A program made the position numbers and the translations under genes. A DNA stretch of 64,000 nucleotides from the NCBI RefSeq assembly GCF_030272615.1, contig NC_081412.1, positions 685,200,583 to 685,264,582 on the forward strand, read 5' to 3'. Below the pieces are notes generated by a model, which saw only the letters and a list, made by a program, of their open reading frames with translations, ran no database searches and was not told where the DNA came from. The DNA comes from Cryptomeria japonica (Eukaryota; Streptophyta; Pinopsida; Cupressales; Cupressaceae). Below, in pieces: positions 11,439 through 22,559 of the stretch; positions within the stretch are counted from its first letter, which is position 1; the number at the start of each line of letters is the position of its first letter.

Positions 11439-12617
11439 TATAGACACCTAAAATTAATTATATTAATATTTAATTAATTTAAGCCTATCAACATAGTTAA
11501 CCAATTTAACTGTGTTAATTCACTTCTTCTTAAGGTTAATTAAATAAATTTAATCAATCTTTTCACTATAGTCCAATAATTAATTTATCAATAAATTAAT
11601 TATTTCCCCATTCTTCTAAAATCACCTCAACCATTATTTCTTCTAAAACCCTCTTATTTAATTAATTTTAATTGATTAACCTAACTAAAGTGATTCCTAC
11701 AGATCACTTCTTCTAATCCTCACTTAGCCTAATTAATTCTTCCTTAAAGAATGCTAATCATTATTCTCCAATTTTATATTCCTCCACTCATTCTCTCTCC
11801 TCATGTCACATCCTCCTAACTTTCCCACTTGCATTCTCATCACTCATTAAGCCACCTAATCAATCCCCTTAATCATTTTCACATCCCTAATCACCTTGAT
11901 CCTTTCAAAGAAATTCAAATTCTTTTAATCTCCCCATGCATCCTCTTATTTTGAAAATTTTAATTCCTTCTTCCTTGCCCCAAGGAATTTAATATTCCTT
12001 TTTCTCTTCCCAATATACTTCGGAGCTCTTCCCCATGTACCTTGAGAGGTGTGGAGATAAGAAATACCTTTGTGACATATCTCTTGGTCTCCACACGTTG
12101 TCCTCACAATCCATGTGCTCCCTCTCAAATCGATCTCAACCCTTCATCCCAAAATCAACCTTGGCCATTCATTTTGGACTCCTCCAATCTATAAATTGGA
12201 GTCTCCTCTCCTCACAAAATCATCCACTTTCCATACATTCTTATGTTGTCCATTTCATCCCTTGATCCACTTCTCATCTAATCTTATGTTGTTAATTTGG
12301 AATCCAAAATCATTCATCATGCCATCATAATGCCCAAATCTTCTCTCATCTAATCCATATCAATCATCATTCAAATCCAATCGAAATCCAACCAATATTG
12401 TTGTGTGTGGAGATCAATCCACATCCCAAACAAGGAGCTAATCCAAAAAAGTTAAGGAGGGGCACATCATTGGCTTCACCAATAGCGCAATCAAAGGAAC
12501 AAGAGAGAACTCTCTCTTGCAAGGTAGAAGAAGCTTGTTTTATACTTTATTTGGTTTTTTATATTTATTTGGGTTTAAACTAACCATCTAACCTTGCATT
12601 GGTTTTCCATTGCTTTA
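11439..12617 (+). mobile_element. 5' LTR of non-autonomous element B
   Basis: A direct repeat of 37619-38665, which lacks the first 120 bp or so. It starts TATAGACACCTAAAATT, the TGTAGACACC start of elements T and C with one change, and ends TTGCTTTA. The flanking CTTTC at 11434-11438 matches CTTTC at 38666-38670 after the 3' LTR. Divergence from the other copy is about 6 percent by eye. Minus-strand frames inside it (such as 11946-12128) recur in the other LTR but have no recognisable product. Confidence 0.88.
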
Positions 12618-12620
12618 ATT

Positions 12621-12638
12621 TGACATGCCCAATGGGAC
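12621..12638 (+). other. Primer-binding site of element B
   Basis: tgacatgcccaatgggac follows the 5' LTR end by 3 bp. It is a mutated version of the T primer site tggcacgcccggtgggac at 16114. Confidence 0.7.
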
Positions 12639-14799
12639 CCACATCCCTATTTCTAACCTTTTTGTGATTTATTAGTGTTCTTAGCTCACAGATTGTCACT
12701 TCAGTGCATCGATCTACACTTCAGTGTGTCTACCACACTGCTTCAGCACATCCATCACGGTTCAGTGACTGCGATTGGAAATTTGAATTTTCTAACCGCC
12801 AAATTTTGCAGGTTCTACAGATTAGCACGTCCACCTTTGCATTAGCATGTCCGCTCCAGTGTCTTTTGACACTTAGTTTTAAGCTTAAATTTTTAATTTT
12901 GTCTTATACTAATAAAAATCACACAAAAATTTAAAAAATAGTAAAAAAGATATTAAAAGAACTTAAAAAGAAATTCTAGGTTAGATTTTTAGTCTATTTT
13001 TCATTAATTTTCGACTAATAGTTAAATTCTTGGGTTTGCAGGCGAATCAACTCTTGTGCAAGTGAATTAGCACTTGCACTCTGATTCAACGCCTCTGCTC
13101 AGCCAGCAAGCTCGCCATTATTTTTTCAAATTTTGAATTTTCAAATTTGGTTAACTAATTTTCTGTAGAGCAGCGCTTGCGCATGCGCATCAGTGTCTAT
13201 GATATAGTTCAGTGCATGCGAGTTAGGTAAATTTTGAATTTAAGTTCTATAAATTTTCAAATTTCAAAGGTTCTCGCTTTCTATTTTGTTAGGTGCGCGG
13301 ATTTGCTCTAATGCATATGCAGGCACTTCAACCCCTCTGGATCAGTGCCTACGTTGTTTCCTTAGGAATTTTTTATTATTGATTGAATTTTGAGTGGTTG
13401 CAGGTACCTTCGCTTGTCCAAGGCATAATCTCCAAACTACTAATCTGTTTTCCTATAGTACACTTGTCCAAGACATCTTTTTCCACTAAAGTAGATTGTT
13501 TTGTTGCATTTCTAGTTAGAAAATCATATATATGTGGGACTAGAATAAACAATTATCTTTTGTTGCTTGTGCACTGGCACATTTAGTGTTGGGTGGACCC
13601 ACCATTTCACTCTAGTATCCTCTCCCCTTGCCTTCGTGGATCTTGGGTGTTAGAGAACGAGTGATCAACAACACCCTCTTTTTCATTTTAGTAGTTGAGG
13701 GGTATTTCTTGATTGGGGATTTCATCACCCCACAAGAGTATCTCAAATTGGGACACATTGGGAATATTGACTCTCCCAGTGCGATATCGAGCGGTTGCCG
13801 CTATATAAATAAGTAGGTCAGGTGGCTAGAGTGCTGAGTGAATTCGATCTATGTGGGGGCCTTTCCTGCACTGATAAGCTCAGTTAGAGCCTTAAGTGGC
13901 TTAATTTAAGAATTCATCATTGGATTGGTGATCCTTTGTAATTTTCACTAAGAACCTTGTTTTAGTAGCCCAAAATGCCACATTCATAGTACAGGGGATG
14001 CGGAGCATACCCCAAATTTACCTCTCATGTATCCACTCAAGATGAGACAAGAATTCCCCATGTAATAGATCCTTGGATCTTTGGGGTAAGAGAATCTAGT
14101 ATGCCCGAGAAGTGAGGGCATTCTAAAGGGGAGCCAGTACTACCAAAATCTATATCTATTATCTTGTTTGAGGTATCTCTTGTGTGAGAGGCCTATTGAA
14201 TGGTTTCCATCTTGTACAAAACCAGTGAAATTTTGTTTGGGCTAATTTAGGCCCCCTTCATTTTCACGCTTGTCATAAAGCATTTCTTTGGCTAATGTGC
14301 TTGTCATTGTTTGATTTCTCTTGCCAAGAGTAGATAAAACACAAAACATTCCCATATTTGACCAAACCATTCAATCTTCACTCTATCACTATCAAACCCC
14401 TACTTCACTATCACCATCAAGTCAAACCTCCCAATCAATTTTCATCCATCCAAATGATCATCAATCCTCGACCAAATATCTTTATCCCATCATCAATCCA
14501 TTCCTAGGTAGCCTTCCCCTTCTTTTTCCTTTCATAAATCTATAATCATTTTCTTCTCACCTTCGAGGACTTAGCACATCAACCTAATCAAATCTCCAAA
14601 AATCCCAATCAATCAATGAATATTCCTTTAATCCAATCATCAGTCATCAATCCTAATCCAAAGTCAACACTTTGCAAAACTTTGATTTAGACCTTTATCT
14701 TTAATCAACCATCAATTGGGTTTTTGTGCTTGGGAAAGAATCTCCCCCAAGTACCTTTGCTTAATCATTTGGGTTGATCAAAACCCTAAATCACTTTCC
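12639..14799 (+). other. Non-coding leader of element B
   Basis: There is no credible frame above 75 codons. Words of the type TTCAGTGC and AGCACGTCC recur at 12700-12850 and 13060-13350, a leader word array like that of T. At 14104-14119 the segment cccgagaagtgagggc, followed by gagccagt, matches the T leader at 17315-17330 (cccgagaagtgagtgc, then gagccagt). This supports a shared leader ancestry. Confidence 0.6.
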
Positions 14800-15262
14800 G
14801 TATTTTTCTTAGGCACAGTCAACCCTAAGTAGAAAAAGGCTTAATCATTTGGATCCTTTGCCCTATTTTGCTTAGGCACGCAAGTCCACCCTAAGTAGAA
14901 AAAGGTTTAATTATTTGGATCCTTTGCCCTATTTTTCTTAGGCACTTAATTCCACCCTAAGTAGAAGAAGGCTTAATCATTTGGATCCTTTTCCCTATTT
15001 TTCTTAGGCACGTAAGTCCACCCTAAGCAAAAAAAGTCTTAATCATTTGGATCCTTTTCCCTATTTTTCTTAGGCACGTAAGTCCACCCTAAGTAGAAGA
15101 AGGCTTAATCATTTGGATCCTTTTCTATTTTTGCTTAGGCACACAAGTCCACCCTAAGTAGAAGAAGGCTTAATCATTTGGATCATTTTGTCTTATTTTT
15201 CTTAGGCACCCAAGTCCGCCTTAAGTAGAAGAAGGTTTAATCATTTGTATCCTTTTATGCCT
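14800..15262 (+). repeat. Seven-copy 66-bp tandem repeat with internal hairpin
   Basis: CTTAGGCAC starts at 14808, 14871, 14937, 15003, 15069, 15134 and 15201, so the spacings are 63, 66, 66, 66, 65 and 67 bp. Each unit carries CTTAGG and, 13 bases later, CCTAAG, which can pair. Each also has aatcatttggatcc. The array belongs to the internal region of element B. Confidence 0.92.
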
Positions 15263-15342
15263 CATTTAAGGTCCTAATCCAAGGGCTAAGGTTTCATTTT
15301 AATCCAAATCAATCTTGTCCTAACCCAAGGACCAATCCAATC
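15263..15342 (+). other. Element B internal sequence up to the T insertion site
   Basis: The last five bases, CAATC (15338-15342), are the left copy of the target duplication of element T. The right copy is 31530-31534. Confidence 0.8.
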
Positions 15343-15368
15343 TGTAGACACCTAAAATTGTCATGTCT

Positions 15369-15602
15369 AATTAAATAAATATTTTATTTATTTAATTATC
15401 TAAGCCTAATTCTTCTATTAATTAAATAAATCTTTATTTATTTAATTAATTCATTTATCCTCTTCTACCCTTATTTCTCATTTAAATAAAGACATTTATT
15501 TATTTAAATTATCCTTTCCTAAATTAAATAAATATTTTTATTTATTTAATTATCCTATTCCTCTATTAATTAAATAAATCTTTATTTATTTAATTAATTC
15601 AT
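15369..15602. repeat. Five consecutive AT palindromes in the T LTR (U3)
   Basis: Each has the form (TA)ATTAAATAAA, short loop, TTTATTTAATT(A). Arms are 13, 15, 11, 12 and 15 bp with loops of 5, 4, 8, 6 and 4 nt. The set is repeated in the 3' LTR (about 30788-31021), and in complement in the LTR of element C (about 37355-37595). Confidence 0.85.
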
Positions 15603-15770
15603 TAGCTTTTTCTACACATGACACATGTCATTCATCTCTTAATTCCTACACTACCTACCCCTTTCATTATTTTATTATTTCTTTTACCTACCCTCTAATC
15701 TTAGCCGACCTCTCTTTTTACACCTCTCAATCTTATCCCTCCATTTCATATTGTGTCTTCTATTTAAGAA

Positions 15771-15778
15771 GATGCCTC
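15771..15778 (+). promoter_or_regulatory. Putative TATA box of the T 5' LTR
   Basis: tatttaag lies about two thirds into the LTR, where U3 should end. The homologous position in element C (minus strand near 37195) reads tatataag. Motif evidence only. Confidence 0.35.
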
Positions 15779-16113
15779 CTTCATTGTCAAACCCTAATGA
15801 CTAATCTTAAAGACTTGGCTACACTACGATCCTACTTACAACCACATTCCATTCTTTGTTGAGCTCTTGTGCATATAAAATTTGAGAGCAAATATATCAA
15901 GCAAGATCAATGGAGATAGGAAGAATGGAGATCAAAATCCTATTGGACATGTGATGGTATAATCTTTGTGATTTTATGTGATTTGCATTGTCTTAGGTAA
16001 TCTTCATATGTTATGGTGGATCTTTGTTGATTGTTGGGCTAGGGTTTTGTGGTTGGATTCATTTAGCCTTTCAATATTGTTATTATTGTTATCCATTTTC
16101 ACCATATACATTT

Positions 16114-16131
16114 TGGCACGCCCGGTGGGAC
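16114..16131 (+). other. Primer-binding site of element T
   Basis: tggcacgcccggtgggac begins 3 bp after the LTR end CATATACA. The site is shared in mutated form by element B (12621) and by the minus-strand site at 541-560. Confidence 0.85.
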
Positions 16132-16204
16132 TCTTGTCCCTTTGCATTTAACCTTTTTGTTGCAGATTTTGCATTTTTGAAGTTGCAAATCGGACATTTT
16201 TTGA

Positions 16205-16490
16205 TGACATTTTAGGTATTTCCGCGTCTGCGAGCGTTCGGATCGTGTCTCTGAGTTTCAGGAGCGTCTACGGAGGCGGGAATTGCGTCTGTGTTTTCAA
16301 CAAATTTTGTTTTGCAGGTCTCAGACAGGGGCGTCTGTGTTATATAACCACGTCTGCGTTGTTTCTGCCCGCGTCTGTGTCAGAGAAGGGCGTCTATGAA
16401 TTTTAGCCGCATCTGTGTATCAAAGAACTACGTCTATGTCATACAGACACGTCTGTGTCGGGTATAACAGCATCTGTGTTTTACTGTGTC
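16205..16490 (+). repeat. Leader word array 1 of element T (GCGTCTGTGT)
   Basis: About eleven copies of C-G/A-TCT-G/A-YG (for example gcgtctgtgt, acgtctgcgt, gcatctgtgt, acgtctatgt) occur at about 20-35 bp spacing in otherwise unrelated sequence. It sits near the start of the 2.2-kb leader between primer site and gag. Confidence 0.85.
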
Positions 16491-17684
16491 AAAATTTTAA
16501 AATTTTCTTTGGTTCAATTTTCAGATTTCGTACTTAGGGTTTCAGATCTGGTTTATTTTTGGACTAACCCTTGCAGATCTAGCTAACTAAGTTTGTGCAA
16601 CTTGCTTTGGAGGCAAAACGTTTTTGTTGAAGGCCCCTCTTTCACAAAGTCTTTTGGGTTTCTAAAATTTACCTAACTTGTGTGCTTGCAGGAAGGGGTG
16701 ATCATTTGAAACAACCCAAACTACTAACAAATTTTGTTGCAGGGCCTTGGCTAGGGTTTTGAAATTTTGTTGTGTGCCTTGTTTTCATAGATTAGCAAAC
16801 ACTTCCATTGGTGCACTAAAATTGAATCACTGTCTTTTGTGTCTTGAGCAATAGGCTCTTTTTGTTTAATCTTTAGAGGGCCTCTCTTCCCGTGTGGTCA
16901 TTAGGACTACTAGTGAGAAGAGAACGACCCAAGTGGTAGCAAAAGAAAAGCCATCTTCTTCCAAGCCACTATAATCAAATGTATTCATGGTGAAAACTAT
17001 GAATAACGTGTGCTGATTAGTTCATACCGACACTATGTCTCCCCATAAACCCGTTTGATCAAATTTATTTGATCATTTGTAGGGCGTAACCCCTACCGAC
17101 TGGGAGCCTTCTGTATTTACAGAGCTGAAAGTGCCGCATGTATGGCCACACAAGCGGATGCCCTTACTAGTACCTTTTTGTTTTAGAAGCCCAAATCCTT
17201 CTAGTTGTTGAGGCAGGAGGTCGGACCTCTGGTAGCGGCCCACACACATACAGTTCTTAGTAGAGATACAAAGTTCGCCATGGGGAGTTTTCATGGGGAC
17301 TGATGCTTGGCTGACCCGAGAAGTGAGTGCCGAGGGTGGAGCCAGTGAGGTCAAGCATCTAAGTATCCGCTCTGAATAGCGTAGCCTCGGGGGTAAAACC
17401 CTATGTGGGATCAACAACTATTGTCTTGGCCAGCCATAAGAATTGTGCTTGTCTTATGTTAAACATTCAAACATTCAAGACCAAACAACAAAACATTGTG
17501 TCTTTTGTGTCTTCAAGTGTATGCAAAACATTTTACATCAAACAACACACTTTTGGAGTCTAAACACTTGCAAACATTGAGTCCTCATCAACATTGTGTC
17601 CTCTTGTCACGAAAAACAGTCAAACAGTCGGATTTGGTCACAACAAAACAACCTCACAGATTGGAAAAATTGCACGAAGTTTAC
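16491..17684 (+). other. T leader, middle part, non-coding
   Basis: No supported gene. The 114-codon minus-strand frame at 17073-17417 has no recognisable domain and overlaps the segment shared with element B (cccgagaagtgagtgc at 17315-17330), so it is probably accidental. Confidence 0.55.
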
Positions 17685-17845
17685 AGAAACGCATCTGTGT
17701 CTGTTTTAACCACGTCTGAGTCATCTAAGTGCGTCTGTGAAGGGCATAATAGCGTCTGTGTTTTTAGAAGCATCTGTGTCAAACCGAGACACGTCTGTGT
17801 CTGGAAATCGCGTCTGTGAAGTATACAGAAGCGTCTGTGTCCAGA
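17685..17845 (+). repeat. Leader word array 2 of element T (GCGTCTGTGT)
   Basis: Eight copies of the word (gcatctgtgt, acgtctgagt, gcgtctgtga, gcgtctgtgt and so on) at about 16-25 bp spacing, about 490 bp before the gag start. The element C leader keeps a matching remnant on the minus strand (gtctgtgaagtatac near 36775-36795). Confidence 0.85.
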
Positions 17846-18333
17846 ATTGAAAATTTTTATAGTCCAGCAAACAAAGGAAATCAGTTTCAGAATACTTGAG
17901 CTTCCTAGGTTGTTTCTTCAGGTTTCATCTAGCATTCAACCTGTCCTTGGGTTTCATACAGCCCATCATTGCTTCACATCTCATTTTACATTCATCCTTG
18001 TCTAAACTTGAGTCAAAAAGGTCACTTGCTTGTCCTCATCATACTTTGTCAACATACTACATACAACTACACTTTGCTAAGTGGTCCCTCATCAAGGTTT
18101 CTTACCTTTGGGTCTCATTTGGTCTTACTTAGAGTCAAGGTCAGCTTACCTCATCAAGAGAAACAATCATCTCTTTGGAAGTCACACCTACTCTACTACT
18201 TACATACTTGGTCTTAAACTTTGGACATTGCAAGTACACCTCAAGATTCATTTACACTCCATACAACTCTTGGTCTTCCATACTCTTTTCATTTTTCATC
18301 TAGTCTCTCACATCTTGGTCAAACACCTAGTTC

Positions 18334-20634
18334 ATGGTTGAAACCCACCTTCAAAAATCTAGGAGAAAAGCTAAAGAAGCTCAAGAGTCCGCAAACATGA
18401 GTTCTTATGAATATGACAATGATTTATTTTTCAATCCTGAGCACACTACATTGACTGACATGGATGTTTATAGACACAATCCCAATGTCGAAAACACAGA
18501 CACTACAAACAACAATGCTACACACAATGACAATGTGGACAACTTTTCAATACAATCAGCAGATATAGAAGAATCCATAATGAATCCCCATTTCAATAGA
18601 TTGGTTGAAGAGATAATGAAGAGGGATAGACAGTACTTTCTACACATGATGGCACAAAGTGGAGCTAAAATACCTCATGACTTTGACATGTCTCAACTTA
18701 TGGAAAACCGACCCTCGCAACAAACTCACTCTAACATGGATCAAAGGAGACCCAATAGTGGAGGAAATAGAGGACCGCATATGATACCTGAATCACCATC
18801 AGCTTTGCTTCAAAAACTAGAAATCCCACATACACAATCTCAAACATATGATACTTACCTTCGAAGACCATTATGGAAGCCTTATACAGATAGATATGCT
18901 CAATCACATGCTCAAGCTATGGATCAATCAAAACAAGTGGACATTCAAAGGCATGCTCAAAATTTGGACATAAGGAAACCTCATGTCAAATTTGGGGGCA
19001 ACACAATAGAAAATGAAATGCCTATAGAATATGGTATACACGCACAAAATAGATATGGGGTTCCTCAACATGAAGCTATGCCAAGTGCTCCCTATATGCC
19101 GCATCAATATAGACCTCCTCCATATGAATATGTCTATGATCAGTATCATCCATACATGCAACAAGCTCCTCCTCAAATGGGTGTTTCAAACACAGGGTAT
19201 GCTACAAGAAATCGATCTCCTCCCAAGAGCAATTTGGAGCAACAAATCAGAGATCTACAAAAGAAAATGGAGGACATGAGTACACCAAAACCAACATACA
19301 CTATGAGAGACATATGTCCTTATCCCTTTGATAAGAGCATTCCAATGCCTCCATTTCCTGCACACTTTGTGACGCCAAAATTTGACAAGTATAGAGGAAA
19401 AGGAGACCCCAAGGCACACATAAGACAATTTTTCATAGCCTGCATTGAGGTAGCGGCAGAAGAAACATACTTGATGAGGTTGTTCCCACAGAGCTTAGGC
19501 GATCAAGCTATGGAATGGTTCTCTCAATTACCATCTGGTATTAAGTCATGGGGTGACTTGACAGAGGCATTTATTCAGCATTTCTCCTACAATATAGAAA
19601 TGGATATCTCAGTCACTACCTTGTGCAATACTAAGCAAAAGGAAGGAGAATCTTTCGCAACATTTTTACAAAGATGGAGAAATCTTGCTAGCAGATGCTC
19701 TTGCGAAATCCCACAGAAACAAATGGTAGAAATGTTCACTCAAAACGTTAACAAGGACATTGGCTATGATCTAAGGAAAGCTTGTTTGTCCACCTTCAAG
19801 GATGTTATTGAAAAGGGCTTAGCAACAGAAAAGGTCTTAATTGAACAAGGAGTCATTAAGATATTCAAGGAAAACAAAGATGACTTTAAAGGAAAAGACA
19901 AGCCAAGATTTTGGAATAAAAACAAGAACACAGTCAATGATGGTGTTGTTGATGCCAATACAGTGAGACCCAAATTCATCTTTTCAGGATCAAGTTCTAC
20001 AAATAATCAAGTGAATACTCAAACAACTTCTAGACCACGAAGGAAGTACACCCCATTGGGAGAACCACTTGAATCAGTCTTCAAAAAGCTTGTAACAAAT
20101 AAAGTGATCACAGTTCCAGATTTTCCTCCATATGAACTGAAGGTCAAACCAAATTGGTGGAATGATGATGAGTATTGTGAATTTCATAAGAGCAAGGGTC
20201 ATAAAACAGGTAATTGCCATCGACTAAAGAACATTGTGCAAGATCTCATTGATAGAGGTGATATTGAGATTGAGGGACACTCATCTAATCAAGAACATGA
20301 GATGTTTAAGGAACCATTCCCAAAGCATGACAAGGGAAAAGCCAAAGTCACAGATGATCAGGCCAACTATACTAGAGCACCTTATAACTATGATTCAACT
20401 ATTAATCATATCTCGATGGACAATCATATCTCTACTATTACCATCAAGAACAAAAACCCTGAGAATCCTCCTCAGAGACCCAAGATTGTCCTAAGAGGTG
20501 TTGGATCTTCTTCCGAACCTACCTCTGAATGTCATGTTACAACTTGTCGAGGTAAAATTACGTTGCCAGGTGCCTCCACTAAAAATACCACTTCTTCATC
20601 AACCAAGCCTGAGTATGACCTTGTAGAACAGTGA
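18334..20634 (+). CDS. gag: T gag polyprotein (766 codons, ends at in-frame TGA)
   Basis: Capsid/nucleocapsid precursor that packages the element RNA in cytoplasmic particles. It starts MVETHLQKSRRK; the same start is used in element C (MVKTRSQKSRRE at 36269). The N-terminal third is Asn- and Gln-rich. The Retrotrans_gag core runs from about residue 343 (HFVTPKFDKYRGKGDPKAHI) to about 515. A single zinc knuckle of the CHHC type (CEFHKSKGHKTGNC) sits near residue 614. The frame continues past the TGA at 20632 into the protease (GKTPALIS follows). Element C has TTA (Leu) at this position, so gag-pro was probably one frame and the stop is a mutation. The gag is otherwise open over 2.3 kb. Confidence 0.9.
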   Translation: MVETHLQKSRRKAKEAQESANMSSYEYDNDLFFNPEHTTLTDMDVYRHNPNVENTDTTNNNATHNDNVDNFSIQSADIEESIMNPHFNRLVEEIMKRDRQYFLHMMAQSGAKIPHDFDMSQLMENRPSQQTHSNMDQRRPNSGGNRGPHMIPESPSALLQKLEIPHTQSQTYDTYLRRPLWKPYTDRYAQSHAQAMDQSKQVDIQRHAQNLDIRKPHVKFGGNTIENEMPIEYGIHAQNRYGVPQHEAMPSAPYMPHQYRPPPYEYVYDQYHPYMQQAPPQMGVSNTGYATRNRSPPKSNLEQQIRDLQKKMEDMSTPKPTYTMRDICPYPFDKSIPMPPFPAHFVTPKFDKYRGKGDPKAHIRQFFIACIEVAAEETYLMRLFPQSLGDQAMEWFSQLPSGIKSWGDLTEAFIQHFSYNIEMDISVTTLCNTKQKEGESFATFLQRWRNLASRCSCEIPQKQMVEMFTQNVNKDIGYDLRKACLSTFKDVIEKGLATEKVLIEQGVIKIFKENKDDFKGKDKPRFWNKNKNTVNDGVVDANTVRPKFIFSGSSSTNNQVNTQTTSRPRRKYTPLGEPLESVFKKLVTNKVITVPDFPPYELKVKPNWWNDDEYCEFHKSKGHKTGNCHRLKNIVQDLIDRGDIEIEGHSSNQEHEMFKEPFPKHDKGKAKVTDDQANYTRAPYNYDSTINHISMDNHISTITIKNKNPENPPQRPKIVLRGVGSSSEPTSECHVTTCRGKITLPGASTKNTTSSSTKPEYDLVEQ

Positions 20635-21789
20635 GGGAAGACACCCGCGCTCATCTCCATCCTTGAGCTCTTATGCATATCCCCTGCTCATAAAGCTATT
20701 CTTGACAAAATCTTGAGAGACACTACTGTTCCTACTGATCTAAATGTGGACCAGTTTCAAGCCATGGTGGGTTACCTTTCCATTCCACATTCCCTTACAT
20801 TCACAGAAGCCGATGACGCCTCCGTAAGTCAACCACATAATGCTCCTTTACATGTTGAAGCCTTCATACACAAACATCGAATAAAGCGAGTCCTGATAGA
20901 TGGAGCTGGTCTAAACATTTGTACATTGAGCACCATCAAACAATTGGGATATTCTGATAAAGCTGTGAATTCAACAAATCAAATCACCATCAAGGCATAT
21001 GATGATGAAGAGCGCTCATCCAAGGGCACAATCACCTTACCTCTAAGAATTGGGCCAATCACAAAGGATGTGGTTTGTCAAGTCCTAGATCTGGATCTCA
21101 CATACAACATATTGTTAGGACGTCCTTGGATTCATGAAATGAGGGTAGTCCCATCGACATACCATCAATGCATTAAGTTTCCTCATAATGGAGTCGAGGT
21201 AACAGTTAACGGTGATCCTAATCCGTTCATATATTGCAATAACTTGAGATCGCATACTGAGACTATCATTCCCAGTAATCGTGAGGTTGTTCCTTCTTCG
21301 GCATACATTGATCCTAAGTCATTAAAACCTTTGACATCAAAACAAGGTGAACTTAAAGGAAAATTTCAGGACAAAGGCATGGGAGAATACACTTTAAATC
21401 AGACAATGTATTTACGACAAGTCATGAGCTCTCCAAAAGAATATGGAAGGCCACATCCTAACAAGCAAATATCCATCATGATACTCAAATGGGATCCTAC
21501 TACCTTTCAAAGATGGGGTGAACTAGAAGAGGAAGATTTATACAAAATGCTCTACAAAGACATTGAAGAGGACACACAAGATCAGATCAATATACCCTGT
21601 GAGAAATATGGCAAAGGCTTCAAGATTCTACAAAAATTTGGGTATGATGGAAAAAGCCCTCTTGGGTTACGCAAGGAAGGCGCTATGGAACCCTTGCAAC
21701 CTGAATTGACTGTAAGAAGAGAACGCTCAAAGGGACTTGGTTTTCTGACTTCCAAGATCCACACTAAAAGGATAGAAGAGGCATCATAA
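20635..21789 (+). pseudogene. T protease (retropepsin) and G-patch domain
   Basis: Same frame as gag; the open stretch with ATG runs 20713-21789. The aspartic protease active site reads VLIDGAGLNIC, where element C reads LIDGGAGLNIC, so T has lost one Gly codon next to the catalytic Asp. The flap and late segment are present (YNILLGRPWIHEM, then KFPHNGVEVTVN). A G-patch follows near 21600-21735 (EKYGKGFKILQKFGYDGKSP to RERSKGLGF), typical of the end of protease in Tat-like elements. An in-frame TAA at 21787 ends it, after which the same frame resumes. It processes the polyprotein; activity in this copy is doubtful. Confidence 0.85.
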
Positions 21790-22559
21790 ATCAAAATTGC
21801 CAAAGTTCAACAAGAGGATTACTATTCCACAGATTCCAACGAGTGGGAATGGGGTTCAGACAAATCCTCCAGTGACTATGAGCTCACTGAGACATTCAGA
21901 GAGCCAGATGAACCCATAGAAGAAGAGGAATTTTATAAAAGGTTCAAAGTTGGTCAAGAAACAACCCATAAGGATTCCGCACAATCTTCGTTTCAAGGTC
22001 TTAGGTCGAAATCACATAGGATGAGGACACCTGTCCCGGAAGGCGCTACTAGTGATGACAATTTGGATTCACTTGCGATCGAAACTGATGAGGAGAGTGC
22101 CATCGATGACCTTGACAATTGCCTCGATATACCCGAATATAACCACATCTTCACTCTTAGCCCTACAAACTCCGAAAACATTAAAGGCCTTCCCCTTGTT
22201 CACCCCCAACTCATTGACTGGAATTATGAAGGACCAGCACAATTTGATACATTTCAAAATGACGAAGCTATCATTGACTATCTTGGCATAAGAGATGATC
22301 TTCCCCCTAGGGACCACAAAGCAGGATACACCATAGAACTCAACAACATGGCATATTTTGGTGAGGGTGTCAGACCTTCCAGTCACAAAAATGTGAAAAT
22401 AAGAACAAAACAAGGGTCTTATGGCGAAAACCACACTGTGGCGCTATCTGATCCCAAAAAAGTAAAAAGAAAGGACGTATCTGAGGGTGAAAACCTCTCT
22501 GAGGCACTGAAGATGGAAGGCTCGACATTCTCCCAGCATCATATGAGGAAAAATCATCC
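21790..22559 (+). pseudogene. T protease-RT linker
   Basis: The gag-protease frame continues through 22021-22569, an acidic region (EWEWGSDKSSSDYELT, SLAIETDEESAIDDL, IDYLGIRDDLPPRDH) without a named domain. The RT frame is offset by one base and is already coding just before 22560 (EEKSSMLVEE), so a one-base indel lies within roughly 22400-22540. Confidence 0.7.

Larger units (their letters stand above)
15343..16110 (+). mobile_element. 5' LTR of element T
   Basis: TGTAGACACC to CCATATACA. The first 260 bp hold five AT-only palindromes. A TATA-like tatttaag at about 15771 is likely the promoter; the corresponding site in element C is tatataag, so T may carry a weakened box. The LTR is followed by TTT and the primer site. 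Confidence 0.95.

Noticed and set aside
17073-17417. Minus-strand 114-codon frame in the T leader
   Set aside because: It overlaps the leader segment shared with element B and has no domain, and nothing supports its translation.
16205-17845. CGTCTGTGT repeats as a CRISPR array
   Set aside because: Units are short and degenerate with irregular spacing, there is no leader/cas context, and the setting is a plant retrotransposon.
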